From contig NC_015312.1 of NCBI RefSeq assembly GCF_000196675.2, positions 2,356,001 to 2,420,000 on the forward strand: a stretch of 64,000 nucleotides of DNA, read 5' to 3'. Numbering within the stretch: position 1 is the first letter of the stretch; each line of letters begins with the position of its first letter. The stretch is from Pseudonocardia benzenivorans CB1190 (GTDB lineage: Bacteria > Actinomycetota > Actinomycetes > Mycobacteriales > Pseudonocardiaceae). The notes beneath the pieces were generated by a model. That model saw only the letters and a list, made by a program, of their open reading frames with translations, was not told the DNA's origin and did not search any database. This document shows positions 56,642 through 64,000 of this stretch, one piece after another. The position numbers and the translations under genes are program-made.

Positions 56642-56736
56642 CCACGCGCCCAATTTCTCGGCCTACGGTCACTTCGTTCCGCGGATCGCCCTCGTGGCGC
56701 CACCGCCCCATTCCGACGAGACAGGAGCGACGAATC

Positions 56737-57579
56737 GTGGATCGGGTGAAGGGGAAGGTCGCGCTCATCACCGGCGCGGCGCGCGGGCAGGGCAGAGCAC
56801 ATGCACGAAGGCTCGCCGAGGAGGGCGCCGACATCGTCGCCCTCGACATCTGTGCCGACATCGAGAATCTCGGGTATCCGCTCGGTAGCCCCGAGGAGCT
56901 CGCCGAGACCGTGCGGCTCGTGGAGAACGAGGACCGCCGGATCCTCGCGCGGCGCGTCGACGTCCGCGACGCGGCCGGGGTGCAGGCCGTGGTGGACGAG
57001 GCCTGCTCGGAGTTCGGCGGCATCGACATCGTCTGTGCCAACGCCGGGATCATCGACTCGGTCCCGAGGACGTGGGAGATCACCGAGGAGATGTGGGACG
57101 CACAACTCGACGTGATGCTCACGGGTGTGTGGCACACCGTCAAGGCGGTGGTCCCGAAGATGATCGCCGCAGGTCGTGGAGGTTCGATCATCATCACCAG
57201 CTCGTTGGTGGGGTTGAAGGGCACTCCCCATACCGCGGCCTACTCGGCCGCGAAGGCCGGCGACGTCGGGCTCGCCCAGTCGCTGGCGGCCGAGGTGGCC
57301 GAGTACGGCATCCGGGTCAACACCGTCCATCCGACGGCCGTGGACACCGACATCCTCATGCGCAACGAGCCGATGCAGAAACTGTTCCGCGCGGACCTGG
57401 GCGGCCGCGTCCCGACACGGGAGGAGTTCGCCGAGGCTTGTGCTCCGATGAACCTTCTGCCCATTCCCTGGATCGACGCGCGCGACGTCAGCAACGCTGT
57501 GCTGTTCCTCGCCTCCGATGAGTCGCGATATGTGACCGGACTACGCATGTCCGTCGACGCCGGCGCGCTGATCAAATAG
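56737..57579 (+). CDS. Mycofactocin-type SDR oxidoreductase
   Basis: A 280-aa SDR: KVALITGAARGQGRAHARRL, the mycofactocin-type segment PEELAETVRLVENEDRRILA, ANAG, catalytic Ser in ITSSLVGLKGT and Y-x3-K (YSAAK). GTG 56737 has AGGAG about 10 nt upstream. It is a single-gene unit with its own box and is very like the SDR at 46410 (shared SDESRYITGLRMSVD-type ending). Confidence 0.9.
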   Translation: MDRVKGKVALITGAARGQGRAHARRLAEEGADIVALDICADIENLGYPLGSPEELAETVRLVENEDRRILARRVDVRDAAGVQAVVDEACSEFGGIDIVCANAGIIDSVPRTWEITEEMWDAQLDVMLTGVWHTVKAVVPKMIAAGRGGSIIITSSLVGLKGTPHTAAYSAAKAGDVGLAQSLAAEVAEYGIRVNTVHPTAVDTDILMRNEPMQKLFRADLGGRVPTREEFAEACAPMNLLPIPWIDARDVSNAVLFLASDESRYVTGLRMSVDAGALIK

Positions 57580-57586
57580 GTGCCCG

Positions 57587-57603
57587 TGTCCCACGGCGGG
57601 ACA
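57587..57603 (+). promoter_or_regulatory. 17-bp activator box, ABC importer operon
   Basis: TGTCCCACGGCGGGACA. AAGAGT (57626-57631), a weak NANNNT hexamer, starts 23 nt after the box. Confidence 0.65.
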
Positions 57604-57727
57604 CCCCCGAGGCATTCGACTCGGGAAGAGTATTGATTCTGCCCGGCACACCCTTCCTGCACTGCTGACCGTTTCCCTGCGCCCCCGCGAAACCCGGGGA
57701 ACGCAATTCCTGAAATGGAGGTCGGTG

Positions 57728-58855
57728 ATGCGCTTCCTCGCCTCATCGTCGCGCGCGCGGATCGTCGCCGCAGCACTGGCGGCCGCGGCCGCCGTCGTTC
57801 TCGCCGGGTGCTCACCGGCACCGAGTTCCCCGTCCGGAGGTGCGGCGGCGGGACCGTCCGGAACCACCGGTGCCGCGACGTCGGCTGCGGGGGACATCAC
57901 CCCGTACTGCCCGTCGGAACCGACGAAGATCGTCTTCATCAAGTCGGCAGGTGGCCAGGTGTGGTCGGCCATCGCGAACGCCGAGTTCGAGGCCGAGGCT
58001 GCGAAGTGCCCGAACATCCAGGCCAGCTGGTACAACGGCACCTCCGGCGTCCAGGGCGCGATCGCCGCCACGAATGCGGCGGTGGCCCAGGGCGCGAAGG
58101 CACTCGTCGTCATCGCCGACTTCGGCGCCGCGCAGCTGCCGTCGCTGCGCAAGGCCGTCCAGTCGGGCGTCACCGTGGTGACCACGGTGAGCGACGGTGG
58201 CGCGCAGCGGGGAACCGACGTCACCGACTCGCTGCTGTGGGACGTCGACTCGATCGGCGAGAACCAGGCCAAGTGGCTCGACGAGCACATCAGGACCGGC
58301 AAGGTCGCCTTCCTCGGCGGCCAGCCCGGCGCCCCGTCGACCGAGACCACCTTCAACGCCTTCAAGGCCGCGCTGAGCAGGTACGCCCCCGGAATCCAGC
58401 TCGTCCCCGACACCTGGGTCCCGACGAACTGGGACTCGGCACAGAAGCGGCGCGCGGTGGCGGGCCTACTGGCCCAGAACGGCGACTACGCTGCGTTCGT
58501 CAGCGACTACGGCGCCTCCGACATCGGTGCGGTGCAGGCGATCCGGGACGCCAGGGCGAAGATGCCGGCCTTCCTCAACATCGGTTCCTCGCAGGGCTTC
58601 GTGTGCACCGCGCGGCAGAACGACATCCAGTGGCTCGGCCAGGACGGCTCGACCCGGATGACCGCCTCGGCACTCCGGATCGCGCTCGCGGACATGCAGC
58701 ACAAGCCCAGCGCCGAGCCGAACCCCTACGTCCTGTTCACCTACGCCGACACCGCCGCAGGCACGATGCCCGACTGCGACCCGTCGGTCTCGCCCGACGC
58801 GGACCTGTCATCGAGCCTCTCGGTGCCCGACCTGAAGAAGGTTCTCGGTGGCTGA
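57728..58855 (+). CDS. Sugar-type ABC substrate-binding lipoprotein
   Basis: A 375-aa lipoprotein: signal peptide with lipobox VVLAGCS (Cys about residue 28), a Ser/Gly/Ala-rich linker and a type I periplasmic-binding fold (IVFIKSAGGQVWSAIANAEF; AIAATNAAVAQGAKALVVIA; AFVSDYGASDIGAVQAIRDA). The fold is that of RbsB/TorT-like proteins, but in this context the ligand is more likely a cyclic or aromatic compound than a sugar. ATG 57728 is preferred over GTG 57725 because GGAGG is 6 nt upstream. It is the first gene of the importer operon. Confidence 0.9.
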   Translation: MRFLASSSRARIVAAALAAAAAVVLAGCSPAPSSPSGGAAAGPSGTTGAATSAAGDITPYCPSEPTKIVFIKSAGGQVWSAIANAEFEAEAAKCPNIQASWYNGTSGVQGAIAATNAAVAQGAKALVVIADFGAAQLPSLRKAVQSGVTVVTTVSDGGAQRGTDVTDSLLWDVDSIGENQAKWLDEHIRTGKVAFLGGQPGAPSTETTFNAFKAALSRYAPGIQLVPDTWVPTNWDSAQKRRAVAGLLAQNGDYAAFVSDYGASDIGAVQAIRDARAKMPAFLNIGSSQGFVCTARQNDIQWLGQDGSTRMTASALRIALADMQHKPSAEPNPYVLFTYADTAAGTMPDCDPSVSPDADLSSSLSVPDLKKVLGG

Positions 58856-61331
58856 CGACATCGTGCTCGAGGCCGTCCCCGCGCTGCGGATCGACCACGT
58901 CACGAAGACCTTCCCCGGCGTCGTCGCGCTCGATGACGTCGACCTGACGGTGCGCGCCGGGGAGGTCCACGGGATCGTGGGGGAGAACGGCGCCGGCAAG
59001 TCGACCCTCATGGCCGTGGCGTCGGGCGCCCTGGTTCCCGACGCGGGCACGGTCTCCCTCGGCGGCCGGCCGTTACGAGCGGGCTCCACGCATGCCGCAC
59101 AGGAACTGGGGATGGCGATCGTCCTGCAGGAACCGGCGCTGCTGCCCGACCTCACCGTCGCCGAGAACATGTACCTGGGTCAGCCGCCGGCCGCGCGGCC
59201 ACCGATCGGCCGGCTCCGGTCGTGGAGCCGGGACCGGTTGCGCGACTGGAGCGAGGAGGTCGGAATCGACCCCGACTCCCGGATCGAGGAGCTCGAACCC
59301 GAGAAGCGGTTCATCGTCGACATCGTCCGGGCACTCGCCCACGAGCCGGCAGTGCTGGTTCTCGACGAGCCGACCGAGCATCTGGCGGGTGAGGACGTCG
59401 AGCGGCTGTTCGCCGCGGTCCGGGAACGGGTGCGCGACGGTGGCGCCGTCGTCTACATCTCGCACCGCATACGTGAGGTCAAGGAGATCGCCGACCGGAT
59501 CAGCGTGCTGCGCGACGGATGCCACCGCGGGACCTTCGACACGCAGTCCCTGGCCGAACGCGACATCGTCGACCTCATCGTCGGCCGCCGGCTCGACGCG
59601 GTGTTCCCGGACAAGCCCGTGCTGTCGGATGCGGGCGATCCGGTCCTGCGCGTGGAGACGTTGCGCGGCCGGGGCTTCGAGGACCTGACGTTCGACGTCG
59701 GACCGGGCGAGATCGTCGGGTTCGCCGGCATCGAGGGCAACGGGCAACGAGACGCCCTGCGTGCACTGGCCGGTCTCGGCCACCGCACAGGGTCCGTGTC
59801 CGTCGACGGGGCGCAGGTCCGGCGGAGGTCGGCGGCCGTCGCGTACCTGACCGGCGACCGACACCGAGAGGGTGTGTTCCCGGGCCTCACCGTCCGCGAG
59901 ACGATCGGTCTGCGCAACCTCGACCGGTTCACGCGACTCGGCGTGGTCGAGCCGCGCCGGGAGCGGGAGTTCGCCAGGACGGCCGTGGCCGACCTGGCGG
60001 TGAAGACCCCGAGCATCGACACGCCGATCGAGTCGCTGTCCGGTGGCAACCAGCAGAAGGCGCTGCTGGCGGGCGTTCTTCGTCGCGACCCGCGCGTCCT
60101 GCTGATCGACGAACCGACCCAGGGCGTGGACATCGGCGCGAAGTCCGAGATCTACGACCTGCTGCGCGACAGCGCCCGCGACCGGGGAATGGGCGTGGTG
60201 GTCGTGTCATCGGACGGCATCGAGCTCGCCGGGCTGTGCGACCGCGTCCTGATCTTCTCCCGTGGCCACGTCGTGGAGGAGCTGGTCGGCGACGACATCT
60301 CCGAGTCGCGGATCACCGGGGCGGCGCTGACGGCGACCACACACCGTGAGAAGGACACACATCGTGCCGGGCCCGCGGTCCGCTGGTTCGCCGGCGACAC
60401 GGCGCCGATGGCGATGGTGGCGCTGGCGGTCCTCGGGCTGGGCCTGTGGACCTCGCTGACGAGCAGCTTCTATCTCACGACCCCGAGCATCGCCGGCCTG
60501 CTGGCCCTGGTGGCGGTGCTGGGGTTCGTGGCGCTCGGCCAGACCGTCGCACTCATGATCGGTGCGGTCGACCTCTCGGTCGGCCCGCTCATGGGGTTCG
60601 TCGTGGTGGCCGAGTCGTTCTTCCTGACAGCGGAGTCGATGCCGCTCGACAGAGTGCTCGGCTGGGTGCTGCTGTTCGCGATCCCGCTGGCGGTCGGCCT
60701 GGTCAACTGGGCGCTCGTCGACGTCGTGAGGATGAACGCGATCGTCGCCACGCTGATCACCTACATCGCCCTGCAGGCACTCTCCCTGGTGCTGCGACCG
60801 CAGCCGGGCGGCCTCTTCGACAGCCGCATCACCGAGGCCCTCACGTTCACCCTCGGCCCCGTCCCGATCGCCTTCATCCTCATGGTCATCGTTGCGGCCG
60901 GGATGCAGTTCTGGCTGCGGCGGACACGGACCGGCATCGCGCTGCGCTCGGTCGGCTCCGAGCCCGAGCGTGCCCGGCTCAACGGGCTGGGCGCCCCGCG
61001 GCTCCGGCTCGTCGGCTTCCTGCTCTGCAGCCTGCTGGCCGGCCTGGCGGCCCTGTTCCTCCTCGCCCAGGTCGGCTCGGGAGACCCGACGTCGGGCGTG
61101 GACTACACGCTGACCAGCATCTCCGCGGCCGTCATCGGTGGCGCCAGCATCTTCGGCGGCCGCGGCTCGTTCGTCGGCACCATCGCCGCGGCACTCCTGG
61201 TGACGCAGGCGATCGGGGCGGTGACGTTCCTGGGGCTCGACGCCGCCTGGTCGTCGTACCTGCCCGGGGCCATGACGCTGGTCGCGGTGGCCGTCTACTC
61301 CCGAACCCGCCACCTCGCCCGCACACACTGA
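58848..61331 (+). CDS. ABC transporter fusion: two ATPase domains plus permease
   Basis: An 827-aa protein joining an RbsA-like double ATPase (about residues 10-500) to an RbsC-like permease (about 520-825, eight to ten helices). The first ATPase has Walker A GENGAGKS, but its signature is degenerate (IEELEPEKRFIVDIVRAL instead of LSVGQ-type) although Walker B VLVLDEPTEHL remains. The second has LSGGNQQKALLAGVL and VLLIDEPTQGVD; its Walker A is replaced by IEGNGQRD, as usual in RbsA. The permease half contains GAVDLSVGPLMGF. GTG 58848 overlaps the lipoprotein gene by 8 nt. Confidence 0.92.
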   Translation: MADDIVLEAVPALRIDHVTKTFPGVVALDDVDLTVRAGEVHGIVGENGAGKSTLMAVASGALVPDAGTVSLGGRPLRAGSTHAAQELGMAIVLQEPALLPDLTVAENMYLGQPPAARPPIGRLRSWSRDRLRDWSEEVGIDPDSRIEELEPEKRFIVDIVRALAHEPAVLVLDEPTEHLAGEDVERLFAAVRERVRDGGAVVYISHRIREVKEIADRISVLRDGCHRGTFDTQSLAERDIVDLIVGRRLDAVFPDKPVLSDAGDPVLRVETLRGRGFEDLTFDVGPGEIVGFAGIEGNGQRDALRALAGLGHRTGSVSVDGAQVRRRSAAVAYLTGDRHREGVFPGLTVRETIGLRNLDRFTRLGVVEPRREREFARTAVADLAVKTPSIDTPIESLSGGNQQKALLAGVLRRDPRVLLIDEPTQGVDIGAKSEIYDLLRDSARDRGMGVVVVSSDGIELAGLCDRVLIFSRGHVVEELVGDDISESRITGAALTATTHREKDTHRAGPAVRWFAGDTAPMAMVALAVLGLGLWTSLTSSFYLTTPSIAGLLALVAVLGFVALGQTVALMIGAVDLSVGPLMGFVVVAESFFLTAESMPLDRVLGWVLLFAIPLAVGLVNWALVDVVRMNAIVATLITYIALQALSLVLRPQPGGLFDSRITEALTFTLGPVPIAFILMVIVAAGMQFWLRRTRTGIALRSVGSEPERARLNGLGAPRLRLVGFLLCSLLAGLAALFLLAQVGSGDPTSGVDYTLTSISAAVIGGASIFGGRGSFVGTIAAALLVTQAIGAVTFLGLDAAWSSYLPGAMTLVAVAVYSRTRHLARTH

Positions 61332-61347
61332 CGACTCGGAGACGTCG

Positions 61348-62358
61348 ATGAGCAACTCCTTGAGCGATCCGGAGCAGGTCGCGACCGTCGACCCGGACGT
61401 GGCCCCTCCTCGACGCAGACATCGGTCGAACAGCCCGTACACCGGCATCGTGCTCGCGACCTGTGTGCTGTTCGTGCTCAGCGCGATCCTCGTACCGAAG
61501 TCGCTGTCGGCCGAGTCGTTGGGCGCGATGCTGCCGTTCTGGGCGATCCTCGCGATCATGTCCGCAGGCCAGACCCTGGTGATCCAGCAGCGTGGCATCG
61601 ACCTGTCCATCCCCGGCGTGGTCAGCCTGACCGCCATGGGGTTCGTGGTGTTCGTCGACCGCAACGACACCCCGGTGTTCGTCGGACTGATCGTCGTCGT
61701 CGCGCTGGGCGTGGTCATCGGGCTCGTCAACGGGCTGATCATCACCCGGATCAACGTGACGCCGCTGATCACGACGCTCGCCCTCAACGCGCTGCTCGTC
61801 GGCGCGATGTTCAGCTACACCAAGGGCGTCGGGTCGGCGGCGCCGGCGAGCCTGCAGGCGTTCGCCGCAGCGCGTTTCCTCCATGTGTCCGTACTGGTCT
61901 GGCTCGCGCTCGGCACGATCGCCGTCGTCGGATTCGTGCTGCGCCGGACGACCGTCGGACGCCGTTTCGTGGCTGTCGGCTCCAACCCGGACGCGGCGCG
62001 TGCCATCGGGATCCGGGTCGATGCCTACATCGTCGGCGCCTACATCGCCGCGGCGCTGCTGTTCGCGCTGGCCGCGGTGCTGCTGGCCGGGTACGCGCAG
62101 AACCCGGCGCCCACGATGGGCAACCCGTATCTGTTCCAGACGGTCATGGCCGTCGTGATCGGTGGGACGAGCCTCGCGGGCGGCCGCGGCAGCGTCGTCG
62201 CGACGGCGGTGGCCGCACTGTTCCTGACCCAGCTGGGCCAGGTCGTCCTCACGCTGGGAGCCGACGCCGCGGTCCAACTGCTCGTGCAGGCGATCGCGAT
62301 GGCGCTCGCGCTGGCCGGCGCAGCCTGGCTGAACCGTCGTCGGGGGAGCGGGGTGTGA
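61348..62358 (+). CDS. ABC permease (RbsC-like)
   Basis: A 336-aa permease of the BPD_transp_2 family: eight to ten helices, IQQRGIDLSIPGVVSLTAMG and RVDAYIVGAYIAAALLFALA, later VIGGTSLAGGRGSVVATAVA. Together with the permease half of the fused protein it probably forms a heterodimeric channel. It starts 16 nt after the fusion gene and overlaps the next gene by 4 nt. Confidence 0.9.
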   Translation: MSNSLSDPEQVATVDPDVAPPRRRHRSNSPYTGIVLATCVLFVLSAILVPKSLSAESLGAMLPFWAILAIMSAGQTLVIQQRGIDLSIPGVVSLTAMGFVVFVDRNDTPVFVGLIVVVALGVVIGLVNGLIITRINVTPLITTLALNALLVGAMFSYTKGVGSAAPASLQAFAAARFLHVSVLVWLALGTIAVVGFVLRRTTVGRRFVAVGSNPDAARAIGIRVDAYIVGAYIAAALLFALAAVLLAGYAQNPAPTMGNPYLFQTVMAVVIGGTSLAGGRGSVVATAVAALFLTQLGQVVLTLGADAAVQLLVQAIAMALALAGAAWLNRRRGSGV

Positions 62359-63146
62359 CCACGGTCGGCGGGCAGCTGGCGGCCGGCCTCCTGCCGCCCG
62401 AACGCGGTCATCCGCTGGTGAGCAGGCCGGTCGACGGGTTCCGGCTCGCATACGACCGGTGCGGGACCGGCCCCGCCGTCGTGCTGCTGCACGGCGGCCA
62501 CGGCGACCGGACGGACTGGACCGATGTCGCCGTGAGCCTCCGGGGCACCGTCGTCGCGCCCGACCTGCGTGGGGTCGGCGAGTCCGACCGGTGGTCCGCC
62601 GGGGACGTGTCGGTGCCGGCCCAGGCCAGGAGCGTCGCCGGGTTGATCGACGAGCTCCGGATCGGTTCCGTCGTGGTCGCCGGCTACGGGATCGGTGCCG
62701 CAGTCGCCCTCGAGCTCGCGACGCGACGCCCGGGTCGGGTCTCGGGCCTCGTGATCACGCCGCCACCCGCGGTCCCGCCGCGCGCCACGGCCGGACCGCT
62801 GCGCGAGGTCCTGGCCAGGGCGTGGACCAGATGGTCGGGCCCGAACGTCGTCGATCTGTCGACCCGCCTCGACCACCTCGTGGCGCAGTCCGATCGACGG
62901 CTGATGCGGATGTCGGCACCACTCGGTCGCGGGGACGTCGTGACGATCCCGACGACGATCCTGTGGCCCCTGCTCGACCCGCTCGTGCGCCCGTCGTTCT
63001 TCGATCGTCTCTCGGACCGGTTCACCCGGGTGACGGTCCGAGGGCTCCCCGGGGTCGGGCACTTCGTGCCCGTCGAGCAACCGCCGGCGCTGGTCGGCGC
63101 CATTCACGAGATGATCGAGGGGAGACGGGCACGTCATGCGTCCTGA
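62355..63146 (+). CDS. Alpha/beta-hydrolase-fold protein with Gly at the nucleophile position
   Basis: A 263-aa protein with the fold's oxyanion region VVLLHGGHGDRTDW, strand-helix VVAPDLRGVGESDRW and the nucleophile-elbow segment VVVAGYGIGAAVALELA. The elbow has Gly112 where G-x-S-x-G needs Ser. The His in GVGHFVPVEQP is present. It is therefore not a standard serine hydrolase; it may be non-hydrolytic or use another residue. GTG 62355 overlaps the permease stop by 4 nt, and the aldolase gene overlaps its end by 11 nt. Confidence 0.85.
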   Translation: MTTVGGQLAAGLLPPERGHPLVSRPVDGFRLAYDRCGTGPAVVLLHGGHGDRTDWTDVAVSLRGTVVAPDLRGVGESDRWSAGDVSVPAQARSVAGLIDELRIGSVVVAGYGIGAAVALELATRRPGRVSGLVITPPPAVPPRATAGPLREVLARAWTRWSGPNVVDLSTRLDHLVAQSDRRLMRMSAPLGRGDVVTIPTTILWPLLDPLVRPSFFDRLSDRFTRVTVRGLPGVGHFVPVEQPPALVGAIHEMIEGRRARHAS

Positions 63147-63900
63147 CCAGGTCTCGCTGGGTGGCTGGTGCCATCTGGACGCGGCGTTCGCGGTGGAGCT
63201 GATGGCCTCGGTCGGGTTCGACTGGTGCTGTCTGGACATGCAACACGGCACGATCCGTACGCCCGAGATCGTCGGCCTGCTGCAGGCCGTCCGCGCGCGG
63301 GCCGGGACTGCGCTCGTGCGAGTGCCGGGCGGTGACCCCCACCTGGTCGGCGCGGTCCTCGACGCCGGCGCCGACGGCATCGTCGTGCCGCAGGTCTCGA
63401 GCGTCGAGCAGGCCCGAGCCGCCGTGGCCGCGTGCCGATACGCCCCGCACGGAACCCGAAGCTGGGGACCGCTCACCGCCAAGCTCGCCGGCCCCCGACC
63501 CGAGCCTGCCGAGCTCGGCGCGGCGCGGTGCTACGTGATGGTCGAGGACGGTGCCGGCGTCTCGAACGTCGCGGACATCGCGGCCGTCCCCGGTCTGGCG
63601 GGGGTGATCGTCGGGCCGGCCGATCTCGCGCTGGACCTGTTCGGCAGTCCGTACCTCACGTCGGATCCGGGGACGGTCGAGGCCGTCGCACCCGTCGTTG
63701 CGGCGTGCCGGGCCAACGACATCGCCGCAGGTGTCTTCTGCGGGACGGGAAACGTGGGGCTGTGGCGGTCGGCGGGCTTCAGCATGCTCGCGGTGGAGTC
63801 GGACTCGGCACTGCTGCTCTCGGCCGCACGGCGCGCGCTCGCGGAAGCGCGCGCGGTACTCGCCGACCGACTGCCCGATCACCGGGAGCACGCGCGGTGA
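63136..63900 (+). CDS. HpcH/HpaI-family aldolase
   Basis: A 254-aa class II pyruvate-type aldolase. Features are VGFDWCCLDMQHGTIRTPEI (catalytic His), ADGIVVPQVSSVEQARAAVA, YVMVEDGAGVSNVADIAAV (metal Glu) and GVIVGPADLALDLFGSP (metal Asp). HpaI cleaves 4-hydroxy-2-oxoacids to pyruvate and an aldehyde; some relatives act on CoA esters. It ends the importer operon and would supply the final carbon-carbon cleavage. Confidence 0.9.
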   Translation: MRPDQVSLGGWCHLDAAFAVELMASVGFDWCCLDMQHGTIRTPEIVGLLQAVRARAGTALVRVPGGDPHLVGAVLDAGADGIVVPQVSSVEQARAAVAACRYAPHGTRSWGPLTAKLAGPRPEPAELGAARCYVMVEDGAGVSNVADIAAVPGLAGVIVGPADLALDLFGSPYLTSDPGTVEAVAPVVAACRANDIAAGVFCGTGNVGLWRSAGFSMLAVESDSALLLSAARRALAEARAVLADRLPDHREHAR

Positions 63901-63974
63901 TGAAGCCGGGCTCGGAACCGACCTGTGGACGACGACCCGGACGGCGCCGGCGTCCCCGGACCGGGATGACCCGC

Positions 63975-63991
63975 CGTCCCGACGTGGGACA
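63975..63991 (+). promoter_or_regulatory. 17-bp activator box at the window end
   Basis: CGTCCCGACGTGGGACA, with 6-bp arms. The region 23 nt beyond lies outside the window. It implies that at least one more operon of the regulon follows. Confidence 0.65.
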
Positions 63992-64000
63992 GCCCGGTGG

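Overview
The window is a chromosomal stretch of a high-GC actinobacterium. This rests on GC-rich third codon positions throughout, frequent GTG/TTG starts, four short-chain dehydrogenases of the mycofactocin-associated type, an F420-type luciferase-like oxidoreductase, CsoR-type copper control and LuxR/GntR regulators. Pseudonocardiales is a guess. I found no tRNA, rRNA or CRISPR array.

Layout. (1) 1-14.6 kb is an accessory stress island. It opens with a partial IS5-type transposase and decayed stress genes (DUF2267, general stress protein). A tightly coupled chaperone/redox operon follows: dnaK, grpE, dnaJ, cbpM-like, clpB, thioredoxin, UBP zinc finger, and a cyclic-nucleotide-domain flavoprotein. 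The island ends with a LuxR regulator, an IS110 remnant and an MFS remnant. A near-perfect 34-nt inverted repeat and a partial copy of it lie near the two ends. (2) 14.8-20.4 kb carries a copper-type P1B ATPase behind a CsoR-like operator, a small secreted protein, an MFS exporter and a glycerol facilitator. (3) 20.4-30.1 kb is a resorcinol/hydroxyquinol module: HpaB-like hydroxylase, flavin reductase, hydroxyquinol 1,2-dioxygenase, maleylacetate reductase and two large LuxR regulators. The dioxygenase operon and the reductase share an operator-like inverted repeat. (4) 30.2-64 kb is a catabolic region of at least nine transcription units. It encodes a Baeyer-Villiger monooxygenase, mycofactocin-type SDRs, a thiolase-like/DUF35 pair, an acyl-CoA ligase, a cyclase, an LLM oxidoreductase, lactonase-like and carboxymuconolactone-decarboxylase-like proteins, an M24 peptidase-like protein, a molybdenum hydroxylase (M-S-L) with epoxide hydrolase and MoxR/VWA proteins, and a sugar-type ABC importer followed by an alpha/beta-hydrolase and an HpaI-type aldolase.

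The most striking signal is in region 4. A 17-bp inverted repeat (consensus TGTCCCA-N3-TGGGACA) occurs twelve times between 32.7 kb and the window end, almost always upstream of a transcription unit. In ten cases an NANNNT -10-like hexamer (five are TACGGT or TAGCGT) starts exactly 23 nt after the last base of the repeat. That geometry fits a class II activator covering the -35 region. An AcoR-like regulator that lacks the sigma-54 GAFTGA loop (43782-45539) sits in the middle and is the best candidate activator. Region 4 therefore looks like one large regulon for an unidentified, probably cyclic, substrate.

Several proteins have lost textbook catalytic residues: an SDR without Tyr/Lys, an alpha/beta-hydrolase with Gly at the nucleophile position, a thioredoxin-reductase-like flavoprotein without CXXC, and an ABC protein fused to a permease with a degenerate first signature. 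Frameshifts at homopolymers in the stress gene at 2.8 kb, the IS110 remnant and possibly MoxR should be checked against reads.
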